From NCBI RefSeq assembly GCF_000208865.1, contig NC_018390.1, positions 1,102,790 through 1,166,789 of the forward strand: DNA of 64,000 bases, written 5' to 3'. Origin of the DNA: Neospora caninum Liverpool. Its lineage: Eukaryota > Apicomplexa > Conoidasida > Eucoccidiorida > Sarcocystidae. Of this stretch, positions 35,328 to 48,164 are shown piece by piece (positions within the stretch are counted from its first letter, which is position 1; each line of letters opens with the position of its first letter). Made by a program: the position numbers and the translations under genes. Below the pieces are notes generated by a model. The model was not told where the DNA came from. It saw nothing but the letters and a program-made list of their open reading frames with translations, and ran no database searches.

Positions 35328-38300
35328 TTACATCTATATCCACATAGATACATGTATCTCTGCATGTATTGATTTCCATACGTTATTTACATACGTAGAC
35401 CTATGCCGCTACATATATATATATATATATGAAGAGAGAAACTCATAGGTTGGTGTGGCACGTGAGGTTCGGTGATCCATTAAGGTTTGTGTGTGTAGCA
35501 GTGCGGGGAGTCTGTGCGGGATTTGTGCATGAGCTCGGTGTCCCGGCGGCGACTCTCCTTCCAGGCGCAGCGTGGGAACGAAGAGTCGCGCACGTTCCTG
35601 CTGAGGTGCCAGACGCGCGTTCGTCGTCTCGCCGAGGAACCCGACATTCAACAGGTCCACACGAAGGTACCAAAAGCGAAAGCTGCTCAGCGGTGCATGC
35701 GCGGTTTGACGTGCAGAGAGCGTGCACATACCTCGACACATCTGCGGACTCCCACGTGGGTCGAAGCATGTTTTCAAGCATCTAGGCGTACACATCTCAA
35801 GTACACACCCACCCATATATATATATATATATATATATGGGGAGAGTATCTGCACGTGCGTTTAGCAGGTGTCGACTTGTGTAGCGAGGGCGTCTGCGTT
35901 TTGTTCAGCCGGATTTCTCCTTCGCGACGTACGGCGACCGCGTCGCGTGGGTCGTCCACGAGTACCTCGCTCGCTCGGGCCTGCCTCTCACTGCGGAGTC
36001 GCTGAAGCAGAAACTGGATCTCGAGGTAAACTCTCTCGTTTCTCCGTCTCCCCGGGATTCTTTCCTCCTCGACTGTCGCATCCGCGCGCTTCCTTCACTT
36101 CTCACCGAAATAGAAGCAAGCACACACCTTGCCAGGAGCTCTCTCAGAAACGCGCACTGTACCGCCCCGCGACTGGCCATCGTGGTAGATAAATACAAAA
36201 ACCCTAAACCCTAGACCTGCATGTCTATATATATAGATAGATATATGAGCTTGTGGGATTTGGAGCGGAAGCCGGGGCCCGCAGGGGTTTTGTTCGAAAG
36301 ACTCCGTTTCTGCAGGTCTGCGGCACGGCGTGTCTCGGCCTGAAGCCGCTTTCTCTTACATCTGCAGGAGCCTGTTTCGCGCGCCTCTGTGTTCGTCCCG
36401 ATCCCCTTGACTTGGAGCACTTGTGTGGCGCGCAGCGTCATCCTCTCGGCAAACACAGATCCGTGCCTCGCTTGCATGCACCGTGGCTAAGACGTAGAGA
36501 GGGGAGCGCGCAGAACGGCGAGCGTGAACATCACACGCGCAGTCAACTCCACGTCGACAAACAGCCAGATCCGCAGCTCCACAGCGTAACGCGTGGAGAT
36601 AGCAAGAGGAGAGAGCGATGGAAAGCTGTGGGGTGAGAGTAGCGATCACGCACCTAATGTGGTGTTTGTGGTCTGTGGGTCTCTGCAGCCTTTCACAGAT
36701 GCAGAAGTTTATCAGGAGATTCTCGACGTGCTCGGCGGATTGCTGCGAGAGTCCACCGAGGAGGCGCGGCAGTGGGTGAATGAGCACCGCGGGAAACTGA
36801 AGAAGATCGGGGTAAGGTGCCAAGTGTGAGTGATGAGCCGTCGAGGTGTCGGTACACCCCGGTGCGAACTCGGCAGATAAGCTCGGACTCTGTTTTCCCC
36901 GGCAGACCTTTTCACTTGTCTGGGGAGCGCGGAGGCGCTCCCTTCCCAAATTGCCGCATCTCGTTTGTCTCCTTTGTTTTTTGCAGTCGCTATTTGAATC
37001 GGAGCTCCACGTCCAGCACGTGCTTGAACTGCTGAAGAAGAAAGACGCCAAAACCGCCGTCGCCTACCTCAAAGCGAACGTTGGTCCCGACGACTTTGGT
37101 GAGCTTCAGCCGTTCTCGGCTTTTCCTCAACCACTTTGCATGCCTCTCTCTTCACAGACTCAACACCATTTTCGTTTTTCTTTGGAGAATCCTTTTTCAG
37201 TCTTTTCTCTCCCTCGCAGCCGCTCTCGGCTCCTGTGAGCTGCGCAGGGTTGGGCCAGGCGGTGTGTCGCCCAGGGCGCGTTTCCCCGTTAATCGCGAGG
37301 CCTCCTCAGAGACAATCCCCTCTCTTTCGTCTCGCCTTTTTCCTGCATCGCTCTTTCTCGCCTTTTTTTCTCTTTTTTCCTGCATCGCTCTTTCTCGCCT
37401 TTCTCTAGCTCGCTGCGTGGACATCCGCAAGGTGGTGACGCTGACGGCGTTGCTCGAGGACCCCCCCCCTCAGTACGCGGTGAGGCGGTCTCTTTTTAGG
37501 AACCTCTTTCTTTCTGCCAGCGGTTGCTTTCTTCTGCCGCCCTCGGGATGCGGGCGGCTGACTTCTCCGTTCGCTTCCGTGGTCTCTCCCTCGTTGAAAA
37601 ATGCGGGCTTTTCCAGCTCGGAGAGAGTCACGCCCATGTCTCCGCGAGGATCCCATCAGCCAGCGCAGCGATGAGACGTTTCCTCGAGACCACAGGTTCC
37701 GAAGCAACACGGAGGTAGCTCTTCTTCTCGGCCTCCAGCATTCGCCCCTTCTCTTCTTTCCTCTCGAGGCTGCCGGCACTGTTTTCTGTGCCCGCAATCC
37801 TACGCAGGAGATCGTTTTCTCGCTGTCTGAGGCTTCACCCTGGACCGCCTTGTTCTCCTCTCTCTGCGATTTTCTTTCCACAAACATGTCGAGAAAAATC
37901 TAACGCGTGCCTGCTGCGTGTGCGCCTTTCTGCAGGCTCTCTTCGGCATCGAACGCTGGCACAGGCTGTCTTGCCTCTTCCTCCACACTAGTGCGCAGGT
38001 CTACGGGTTCTCGGTAAAACCCACGCTCGTCGCCCTCCTGCAGGCCGGCTTCTCTGCTCTCAAGTCATCCGTCTGCGAGGAACAGAAATCTGCGAGGTGT
38101 GCTCTTGCCCATTTCCGCTGTTGCTCGAGGAAGAAGTCCTCCTTCTCGGGGGGGGGAGGGGGGGGCGAGCGCGCTCGGGGGACGTGTCTCCGAACCGAAG
38201 GCGCGCCGCGTTGACCGAAGGCTCTCTCTAAGCGAGGCTCTCGGAGCAGCTGCGAACTGACGTGCATGCGCATGACCTCGTTCTCTCTCTCCGTTTCCGT

Positions 38301-39545
38301 CTCTCTCTTGTCTCTCTTCTCTCTACTCCAGTGCCGACACCTGGAGGGGTTCGACAGTGTGCACGTGGAGAGGACTTCCGACACGTTTTGTGTCAAAAGT
38401 GTGGAACTCCGCACTAAAACATGCGCATATAGTTACACATATCAATCGTTACACGTGCATAAAGACGGGTAGGTCTACTATGGGTGATTCCAGCCTTATA
38501 TATATATATATATACCTATACGTGGTTGCAGGTCTGTTTTTGTGCCTACATTTGTGTTGGGCGTTTTGCTTCTCGCTCTCAGCTGTCCGACGTGCCTGCC
38601 GGAGTGGGCAGACTACGTGCGCAAGGTCCCCGCGCCGCACCGGGTTCAGAGCTTGCTCATCTGTTCAATCAGTGGAGAAGTGATGGTACGCAAGAAAAAC
38701 AGATGTGTTGTTTGCATGCAAATAACGGCTTCACCGTACATTCTCAAATGTGTCAGCACTCCGCTGTCTCCGCACCTCAACGCTCCATCTACCTATTTAT
38801 TTTTGTCCCCTTCATTGTCTTCAACACCACCGCGATCTGCCTCTTCCACTTCACGGTTCTTGTCATCTCTCCCATATATATATATATATGCATAGTGGCG
38901 ATGTGCTGCATACGCGCCTTTCTAGATCTCTGTTGGAGTTGAATCGTGTTTGCACGCTCGTGGAACGGGTGAGAGGTTGTGGCAAGTCTGTCGAAGCGGG
39001 CGGTTCCTGTGTCCCTTTGTTTTTTTCTCCTCTGACACTCTCAACTGTCGTTTCCCTTCGTTTTTCCGCCTAGCGCCGCATTTGCGCAGTCCCGGTGAGG
39101 ACTTTCGGCGCGCTTTCTCTGTGATAGCTCGGTGCGTGTGTTCATCTGTCCTGTCCGGAAAGGCAGCTCCGCGTCTGTTGTTTCTTTTGTGCTTCTCGGC
39201 CGAGTGCAAACAGGGGCCAGCTACAGCTGGTCTGCCGAGTTGTCGGCGTGCGTCGGGGCGACCAGCGAGCCGTCACGGGAAAGGCTTTTTTCATCGGTTT
39301 CTGGGCACGCGTCGATCGCGTTTTCTGTAGCTGCAGCGAGTCAAAAGCCCCTTTGCGGTTTGCAAATGTTCTTTGCCGTTTAGGATGCCGACAATCCCCC
39401 CCTCGCGAGTCCAGATGGCCACGTCTACTCGACCAAGGCTATCCGGGCTCTGGCCGCTGCCGCGCCTGACGGCAAAACCGTCGTCTGCCCCAAAACGAAG
39501 CAGTCCTATCCCGTTGAAAGATACACTCGAATCTACGTCACGTAG
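34486..39545 (+). CDS. MAEA: MAEA/GID9-type subunit of the GID/CTLH E3 ubiquitin ligase
   Basis: MAEA (Fyv10/Gid9) is one of the two RING-like subunits of the GID/CTLH ubiquitin ligase. Nine exons join in phase to 500 residues: 34486-35049, 35565-35654, 35909-36025, 36689-36811, 36987-37098, 37409-37479, 37936-38096, 38583-38685 and 39384-39545. Residues 1-110 are Ser/Pro-rich and absent from most relatives. Then come helices starting VPLECAQRAVKANSRSLYRD, a LisH-like segment (VAWVVHEYLARSGLPLTAES), a CTLH segment (residues 258-335) and a CRA-like region with LLQAGFSALKSSVC. The C-terminus is the degenerate RING: CPTC at 414-417, then HRVQSLLICSISGEVM, SPDGHVYS and VVCPKTKQSYP. All blocks match animal MAEA in order. 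I chose ATG 34486 for its better context; an in-frame ATG lies at 34381. Confidence 0.92.
35199..35324. repeat. (TATG)n tetranucleotide tract followed by (TA)n, intron 1 of MAEA
   Basis: About 18 TATG units at 35199-35272, then a gap and a (TA)n run at about 35297-35324. A further TA run lies at 35410-35430. All are intronic and likely polymorphic. Confidence 0.88.
36202..36214. repeat. Interstitial telomere-like motif CCCTAAACCCTAG
   Basis: Nearly two units of the CCCTAAA/TTTAGGG telomeric repeat type lie in intron 3 of the MAEA gene, 177 bases after the exon ending at 36025. It is too short to act as a telomere seed on its own; it may be a repair scar or chance. Confidence 0.6.
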
Positions 39546-42500
39546 CAGCATCTGGTCAAAACATGCACGTACACTTACACAAATAAAAGTGAATACGGAC
39601 AAACCGTACAGGCACATCTCCAGCGAAACCGAATTGCGTTTTATGTGGATATATGCACGCATGTCGATATGCTCTCACCGATCTCCTCTAAACACGGGTG
39701 TCGGCACCTATCCATATACAGCTTTATGTTTAGAGGCGTTTGTTTGCGTGAGTAAATACATGTAGACGTAAAGGTGTCGATTTGAATCACTCTTCAAGAA
39801 GAAGTTCTCCTGTTCAAGAGAGAAGGGGGGGTTCCCGTGGAAGGGCTGCGCGCGGTACAACTCTCAGCGTCGTCCTCCGAAGAGACCGGAATGGTCGCGA
39901 TGAGGAGCTGAAAACTGATTTTTTTTCAGAAGGTCAACAAGAGGGCAAAACGAGACAGATACGGGCTAAACGTTTCCTTGTCTCCCGCCTCCTCAATCCC
40001 TTCGCCGCAGGTTCCCAGGAAACAGCCATGGCCAAACTTCAAAGTCTTTTGTCGTGTTCAGTCAATGCATATATGTACCAATAGAAAAAATATACATGTA
40101 TACTTACGGAGCGTATACGTGTATGAAAGCCTGTGGGGAAGTTGAGCGAGGTGTTCTTTTCGTACATCTTCTGTAAAAGGCATCGGGCGCCTCCGTGTTC
40201 GGTATGTTAGACGGTTCTGTCTCCGTCTTCACAGGATTTCCCTTGAGAGTTTCCAGGCGGTTTTCACCTGTTCGCCGTCACGACATTCTCGTGCCTGCGC
40301 TGGCACTTTGCCCCTCTCGGAACATTTCTTTAGTTTCGTGTTTTTACCGCTCGTAGCCGGGAAATAAAAGCTTGGAAGAGAAACAGTTCTTATGACATTT
40401 TATCAACTAGCGGCCTGTCGGTTCTTCGCCGGGTTTTTTGCGCTGCATCTTTTTCTATCTTGAACGGATCGCAACCTCCTAGGTTTGTCTGAGTCCACAC
40501 ACATATATCTCTGTATATGTGTGTGCACATATGTTTAGATGTGATACTTTTTCGTATGCAGCGATTTTATAGCTTTTTTCAAACGCTTCGATAAAGAGAG
40601 CTAGGAGGCACCCTTGTGTGGAGAGGGGGAGTGGCCATCGCGTCCTGGTGAATCCGGTTTTTCTCGACGCCGCTGAGATGTGCCTTTTCGAGACTGCGTC
40701 CAACCTGATGCATTTCCGTGCGAAAAAAAAGAAAGGGTAAAAGATCCAGAGGTGTTCTCTCTCGTTCTGTCCTCCGCCCATGTGGATCCTCTCTTGTTCG
40801 CCTGCGTGGAAATTTGATTCCGAGGTTTTCCCAGGCGAGAGGCGCAACTTAAAGTGCAGGCACCACAATGCACGGCTCGTTCTGCATCCGATTTCTTGTG
40901 GACCCGACCTCAGCGCTAACTTCCACATCTCAGCTAGTTTCCTCGACCCCTTTGTTTCGATCGCTCGACCGTTCCATCGAGCGGGAGTCGCACAACGAAA
41001 GACGCATGTGGCCCGATCTTGGAAACGCACGGAGGCTGCTCCGAGTTCCTGAGTTGAGACTTCGCCGAACGCAAAAACGCACAGTCCGTTTCCAGCGGAC
41101 CAGGCAGAAACAGAAAAAACAGCTCAAGCCTCGTGTTGACCGTCGGGAAATCGGTGTTTCATCGCTGAAGCCCAGACAAACCCCCACTGAACAACTCATA
41201 AGATAGAATACATCGAAAAAAAACTTTTAAAACGTGCAAAACAATGTAACAGTCAATGCCACACACGATATATATATATATATATATATAGGTATATCTG
41301 CCAAAACTCAAATGCATGTCAGTTGATAAGCCTCCACCTATGTACGTTTATGCCTAGATGCATGTGCGCCTGTGTACATCTACCTATATACAGTATATCG
41401 GAACTATATAGATATCTAGATGTATGTACCTAGATTTTGATATCACATGATAGGTTATGTCGCGGCACTGAAGGCAACCCAAAGGTTCAACTTTTCCCCG
41501 TGACTTCCGACGCCGAGAGTCCCTCTCACGTGACCATACCAGCTCGAGGTGAGCAATCGTGCCAGGCTTCAAATGAGCGGGGTTTTTCCGTACGGGAACT
41601 GCGAAAATATATGCACTTCAGACGCGACCGATTCCTCCTCTAAAAAGTTTCTGCTTGGCAAAGACTAGGGGCGGGGGGTGCGGATATCGAGGGCGGGGTC
41701 TGTGTTGCGCCGCTGTCACGAACCCTGTACACGCAGAGTGCTAAGCACTTTGAAACGAAAACGGTTGCTTGCGTCTCGTGCTCTCAAAACTTTCGTGTGT
41801 TCGAGACGGGAGAAACTTTGCGATGGAAACAAACCGCAGCGGTCGCGGAGGTCTCGGCGGTCTCCGAGCGACAGAACGGGAGAGTCTTGGCCAGAGAAGT
41901 CGCCCCTCGAACGCCAAATGCAAGGCACTATCTTCCTCGAACCAGGAATGCACTTCACAAAGCGTTGTCGAGGATGTGGATATCTCAAACCGACGGGGGA
42001 AACCCTGGCAAGCGGGGCATGCACACTGGGAAATTCGACGGGGGTTTTGTGGCGCATGGTACGCGGCGTTTTCCGAAAGAACCTGCCGTTCCGTTGCTTG
42101 TTTCCAGAGATTTTATAGTGGGCGCTGCTTTCCTCTCCGCTCCCTGAGAAAAAAAGGGAGCAAAGAAGTGGCATATCGCCGTCCATAGGTTTGCCTTGTT
42201 GGATGCCTTGTTCCGCGTGCAGTGCTCGCAGTCTCAGTTCGATGCATTCCAAAGGTTTTGCTTGTCATCTTGCTTCTCCCTTCTTGCTCTAGAACGACAT
42301 TTCTTTTGCCTTTTCTCGTCGACAGAGAAAGACGATAGACTGTGGGGCGTCGCGCTCGCAAGCTCGCTGGCTAGTCGGCAGGTGACCGTGCCAAGCGGCC
42401 GTCTTTGCGACAAAACCCGATCGCAAACTCACGAAAGTAAAACCTACAAACAGACCAAATGTACTTGCCACTGTCCTGTTCCGCATGCATACATTATTCG

Positions 42501-44695
42501 TTCCCTACACATCCGCATGGAAGGTCTCTGGCCGATCTGTCTGTACCAATGCATACATGCGTGTGCATTTACGCGTGCGCGAACAACTATGAAGGGGGGA
42601 TATAAATACGCACCTCCATCTCTCTATTTCTTGAAATATACATATGGAAGGTGTGTACCTTGCATGCAGCTGCTAGTAGATTTTAGGACTGATATCGACC
42701 TCGGGCAAAGAGGCGCAATTCTGCCTTGAGGTGACAGCTCCTTGACGCCGCGGGTTCTCCTCAGGCCAGGGTTTTCTCGCGCGGCTCTGGGAAACCGGCG
42801 CGGACGCTCCGTGGCTTCGCAGACCCCTCTGTGAGTTTTTTCTTCAGGTCGAAGCAGGGTACAAGCTGCTGTCTCTTCGACGCCACTTCGGTTTCAAAGT
42901 CTCTCTTCTTTGCGTCGTTCAAGAACGAAACGTTTTCACCTGGCTTCTCCGATGGCATCTTATCGGAAGGCTCCTTTTCCCGTCTTTCTCGCTTTCTCGA
43001 TCTCTCTCGGCTCTTAGTCTGTCTAGGTCGAACTCGCTGCTGCCAGCTGACTCACAATCTACCGTACTGCTTCCTGCCCACGTTTGCGCCGGAACAAACC
43101 GACGTCCTGTCTTCCCGCGTCCTGTCGTCACTCCTGGCTTTTCTCTCTTTCCATATATGTACATATATATATATATATATATACATATACAATACGTATA
43201 CATATACATATCTATATATAGATATAGATATCGGCATGCGTCTGTTGCGCTCTCTCTTCCTCCGTCGGCTTACAAATCAGGCGATTTCCTGCTTCGTCTT
43301 GGGGACCACGCCGAGTGACTGCGTGCGGCGCGCGAGTGCCCGGCTCGTCCGCCAGCTGTCGAGAGTGTGCCTGAGACGAGAGAGAAGGGAGGCCTCAGTC
43401 CGCGTCGTTCTGCGTGTGTGTTTCCTCATGTCTCGACCTCTCGCCGACGTAGAAGAAAGAAGAGAACGACAGGGCTTCCCAGGGAGAGATTCCTTGAAGC
43501 AGGCCGAGAAACAGATCTAGAAGCAGGGGGAAGATCCTTCTCCACCCCTGTGCCGCCCTCGTGCTCTCCTAGTACAAATTCCTGGTCTCTTGTTCCTTCT
43601 CGCGTCTTTGAGAACCATCCGTCTCGCGTATTCGTCTCCTTAAAATCACGAGGCTCACAAAGTGGACCTGTTGTCTCCATCGTGACGTTCCACCTCTTTG
43701 CGTGGGCTCCTCAGACCGACGCAACGGCCGACGTGGCGATTCGTCTCTGCTCGTGTTTCTCGTCTTCGAATCACCCTTCAAAAAGGGGGCGCTAGAGGGT
43801 CTTTCTTCGCTGTGTTCGCCTGCGCCGCCTCCACGTCTTCTTCTTCTTCTTGCCTTCGTCTTCCTCTTCTTTCCTTCGTCTTCCTCTCTCTCTGCTGTCT
43901 GTCGTCTTCGTCTCCAGCGTGCATGTGCGTCAACGGATTCGCGCTGCTCTCTCAAGATTGAGGCCGGAAGAAACCGGCGGGAAGGACATCTGACGAGGAG
44001 GAAAACACACGCATTCCCACAGAAATCCTGGGCAGAAAAGCAGACTGTTTCCAGAGGTTTCGTCACCGACCGAGCGTATCGAGAGTGCGCACAAAGAACT
44101 GCTGCGCGTCTGGGTTGGCGGCGCCAGTGAGAAGGCAGGCCGACCTTTCTTCTGGAAGCGAGAGGAATGCTCAGACCCTGCAGCTGCCTGTGTGAACATC
44201 GAGAAAAACAAAGGCAAATCGAACAGCGACCAAGCGGGACGGCGCGCCGCAGATCGCGAGCGTTTCTTCAAAGGGAAAAAAACAGGAGCTCCCTGGAGAG
44301 GCAGAGGACTGCGTTTCGTCGGCTCATCTTCGTCTTTTGGTTCCTCAGACGCTGGCGTGTGGGCGAAGAGCCGATGATGTTTCTTGTAGCCTCAGTCTGC
44401 TTAAGAACGAAAGGCGGGCGAGAAGCATCAGCCACTCTTCGCGACACGCAACAGCTGCGCCTGAAGGTTCTCACTCTCGCCTTCTCCTTTTGACGGACCA
44501 GGGGCTGTCCCACCGGAAATCGCAGCTCGGCGAGACACGTCGAGCAGGTGGATGTCCACTGCTGGTGTGGCGGGAAGAATCTGCGGCGGCCGTGAGCTGG
44601 GAGCTCTGGAGGGTTTCTGGGTCTTCTCCCTGCGGAAATCGAAGCGATTTCCGCGCGACCTGAAGCGAGAAGCCGAGTTGGAGAACGCAGACACC
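39546..44695. other. 5-kb gap between MAEA and CHIP with no gene I can support
   Basis: The left part is the 3' flank of MAEA. A (TA)n run lies at 41270-41291 and another TA/TATC tract at 43155-43231. Long open frames exist on the minus strand at 40479-41030 (183 codons) and 41716-42252 (178 codons) and on the plus strand at 42196-42729, but none shows a recognisable domain or clear splice partners. From about 42800 to 44000 the plus strand is pyrimidine-rich, which suggests the promoter and leader of CHIP; if so, the leader is long or contains an intron. Confidence 0.4.
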
Positions 44696-47600
44696 ATGGA
44701 CGCTGCCCAAGCGTTGGCTCTGAAGGAGAGAGGAAATCTCTGCTTCAAGAAAGGCATGTTTGAGTCGGCTGTGGAGCTGTACACGATGGCGATCGAGTGT
44801 GACTCCAGTTGCGCCGTCTACTACACCAACAGGGCCCTTTGCTACAAAAAGATGGGCAAATGGTCTCTCGTCTTGGACGACTCCAAAGAGGCAACGCAGC
44901 TCCAGAAGGACAATGTGAAGGCCTACTTCCTTATGGGCGAAGCTTTGCTCCACCTCAGTACGGTTTCCAAGTGCATGCGCAGTTCATTTAGAGATACTGA
45001 TGGGCAGTGTAGGTTCCTTACCCGCTGAAAAGGCGCGTGACGTGCGGATCATCGCCGTGGGATCGATCGGCGAATGAGGCTCTGCCGTCCTGCGTGCGCG
45101 TCTCTCCGACCTCGTGCAAAAAACAAAGCCTACGCACTTAGGACAGAAGGGGTTGCTTTTCGTTCATCTCACGCCCGTGGCATGCGCCTGAGAGCTCAAC
45201 ACAAATCTGTCCAGAGCCGAGTTAAGCTGTGCTACCTGCAAGGCCTTTGTCGGCACCGCTCCAGCACCCGTTATAACCCCTTGGCTCTACCTGCGCGCAC
45301 ACACACGTGTAAGACGCGGATGCAAGCACGTAAAATGCATTTCGAGAGGTATGCACATGGAGAGTGGACTGCCAGTGAGTGTACTGTGACGACATTGACG
45401 GACGGAGCCTGTTTAGTGGGACGTGTGGCTGTCTACAGACGAGCTAGAAGAGGGCCTGAAGTACCTTCTCAAGGCGCGAGCTCTGTCGACTGCAGCGACA
45501 ACGATGAGCCAGGAGATTGACGACGCCATCCACAACGGTAAAACAAGGCGCAAATGCACCTGATCCTGCGTGTGGTGACTCTTCAATGAAACTGCCGAAA
45601 TGGCTTTCGTAGCAGAACACCCTTTCACGCCCTGCCGTTCAGCGGACCTCCCAAGAGCAGACGCCAGCGCTTCACGCCTCGACGGCAGTCCCCCCCTCCC
45701 CTGAGCAAACGCACACGCCTGTCGAGCGACACTTACATCTGAATAATTGGGCTGTATATGGAGCCCTGCAGTTGCCCCTTCTCAAGTCGAAAGCTGTCAA
45801 GCGATACAGATAGAGAGAGCGAGGCGTAGCCATGTGCGTACAGGTGTGTAAGTACTCGGATGCTGCTGGATACGTTAACCTGATACGGGGCATGTCCTGT
45901 TCGTTTCTCGCCCAAAGATGGAACTCTGTAGCTGCTGCTTTTCATGTGTATAGCCCAGTCACCTGTGCATCGGCTGTGACGAGAAAAGGGACCGGTTTAT
46001 CGCCCCACGGTGCGCAATTTTGTGTTGCGCTCAGGAAACAAGATGCTCTTTTCTCGGAAGAAAGAAGAACGGTCAAAAGAGCGCGCCGATCTCGCTTCTT
46101 TCTTGCGAGTAGGCGCTCAGCTTCGCGGCTCGCAGTGCCTGCACTTCGACAGTCCAAAGCGCTCTCTCCAGTCGAGACCACGCGCAGCTTGTTGCGGACT
46201 GGCTGTGTCGGTAGATGCAAGACAGTGCGCACATGCATAAACGGGCTCATGTACACCCTATACGCCTAAAAGCATGGGAAAAGGTCTCATTTACAGAGAG
46301 AGTGGCACGGGTTCATGTATGTTTCGCATGCATCTTTCTCCACGTGTCGATTGGAAAATTGATGGAAGCTCGGGACCCGTGCTTGGGAACTGCGTAGCTG
46401 TAACTGTATGGAACGCGAGCAACGCTGGGGGCACCTCTGTGGTCTGGTGTGGACGTCTGTGTGTTTCTTTCTCAGACCTCATTGGAGACTTTGTACACAA
46501 ATGGAACAGTGCCGCATTCCGAGTTCGAGCTTCGCATGCAGCAGTTAGACCGGGTCTTCGAAGAGGCCGAGCAGACAACGCGTCCTTTTGAAGTTCCCAA
46601 CTGCTTGTCTTGCAGTATATCGATGGTGAGCCCTCATCTCATTTCTACATGTATATATAGAGAGACAGATGCGTGTTTGTGGAGGCATCTGCTTGTCGAG
46701 ACGCGTCTCTACGATAGCGATTATCATGGCATTCGTACAGCGTGTATACAAATGTTGGTTTTTCAAATATACGCTGGACACCACTATACTGTATGCACTT
46801 AACATGATGGTCATGAAAAGCACGATAGAACTTGGATTCGGTAAACAAAGACATTCAAGATCTAAACTGGAACAGTGAACCAATTCAGTCATTACATACA
46901 AAAGCGGGGTCGTTTACAGTTCCGGAGACGATGTCTGCACCCGGAAAGACGGGTGATGGAAACCGTCTTTTAGGAACGTTGCGGGACCACCCTGGCGAAG
47001 CATACTTTCGTGACCAAACAAGACAAGACAGCTCAGGTATGAATTTGTCTTTCCAGTCTTTGAAGAACGACTGGCGGCATGGAATCACGGTGCGTTGCGT
47101 CGCTAGGAACCCTCTGTCTGCATGCCTGTAGAGTATGTGTACTCATGTGTTTTATTTATGTCTATTCGGCAGGCAATTATGAATGACCCAGTTATTACCC
47201 CGAGCGGCATCACATACGAGAAAAGTCTTCTTCTCGAGCACCTGCGGCGCAATGGACATTTTGATCCCATCACCAGGTAATAGGTCCCTTCCAATTCAGC
47301 GTTTTGGCACAACCTATACTCGCAGGACAAGGTGTTGATCTACGGCGCCAACTTTGCATACTGGCGTATCCTTACGTGTGTGTACATGTGTACATGTTTG
47401 GGGGTGGTGTTTTTCCTTCTTCCTCGAACGAGAAGCCGTGCGATAGAGCCGTCCGATTCTTACATCATTGTTTGGTGTGCATAGTTGTGTACGTCCTCAC
47501 TCCACCGGGGATCTCAGCGACTCGTTTGTCCGTGTGTGCCTAGTCGAATGAAAAAGCGTACACTGGGCGCTGCCTGCAGAAAGCCGTGCCCGCCCGACGC

Positions 47601-48164
47601 TCTAGTCCCGAACTACGGTATCAAGGAAGCAATAAAGTGGTTCTTGGGGAAGTAAGTTTTCGTTGATTCAAGGAAAATCCGCCTTCGACCTTGGAAAGCG
47701 TGTGCCCGTAGAAGCCATGTCGAGTTTCGTGTGCCCCCCAAAAAAACGCGTTCTTGTAAAGGGTTTGCCCGGCTATTTCTCCACAGGTAGCTCTGTCGTA
47801 TGCGCATGCTGAGCGAGTAAAGTGGCGAAACGGGCACACTCAACTATTTCCATACGTGCCTGCATATGGTTTACAGTTTCCCTGACGAGGACATTGTAGA
47901 TACAGAGAGGCTCGCCATGAGTCGGCACGGGGGTTGTCCGAACACCTTTGTTCGTTGCGGCAGGTGGTTCTCCCAGTGTCTGTGATCCACGACGTGGGGA
48001 TGTTAAGGAAAATGACATTAACTGTGGCATATACGACTTCATTTTTTTTTCGTACTAATTTGCCTCATACGTGTGTGAGATTGAATGACCAGCCCGATGC
48101 GATATACTGGGCTGTCTTGTCTCGGCTCGTTTTTTACAGGTATCCTTGGGCATACGGCTCTTAG
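44696..48164 (+). CDS. STUB1: CHIP/STUB1: TPR and U-box co-chaperone ubiquitin ligase
   Basis: CHIP binds the C-terminal EEVD tail of Hsp70/Hsp90 by its TPR domain and ubiquitinates chaperone clients by its U-box. Seven exons join in phase to 261 residues (human CHIP has 303): 44696-44957, 45439-45537, 46035-46108, 46476-46625, 47173-47276, 47580-47651 and 48140-48164. Residues 1-120 are the TPR domain; carboxylate-clamp residues K10, N14, N45 and K75 are present ([19 protein letters not shown]). A charged linker ([15 protein letters not shown]) and helical region follow. The U-box spans about 195-250, with [20 protein letters not shown] and [20 protein letters not shown]. The start ATG has a strong context (ACCATGG); an in-frame ATG lies 48 codons upstream at 44552 without another stop. 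The middle charged region is shorter than in animals. Confidence 0.93.

Noticed and set aside
38340..38386. Possible extra exon in MAEA after the acceptor CTCTACTCCAG
   Set aside because: It has no GT donor and would break the phase; exons 7 and 8 join directly to form the conserved CPTC motif.
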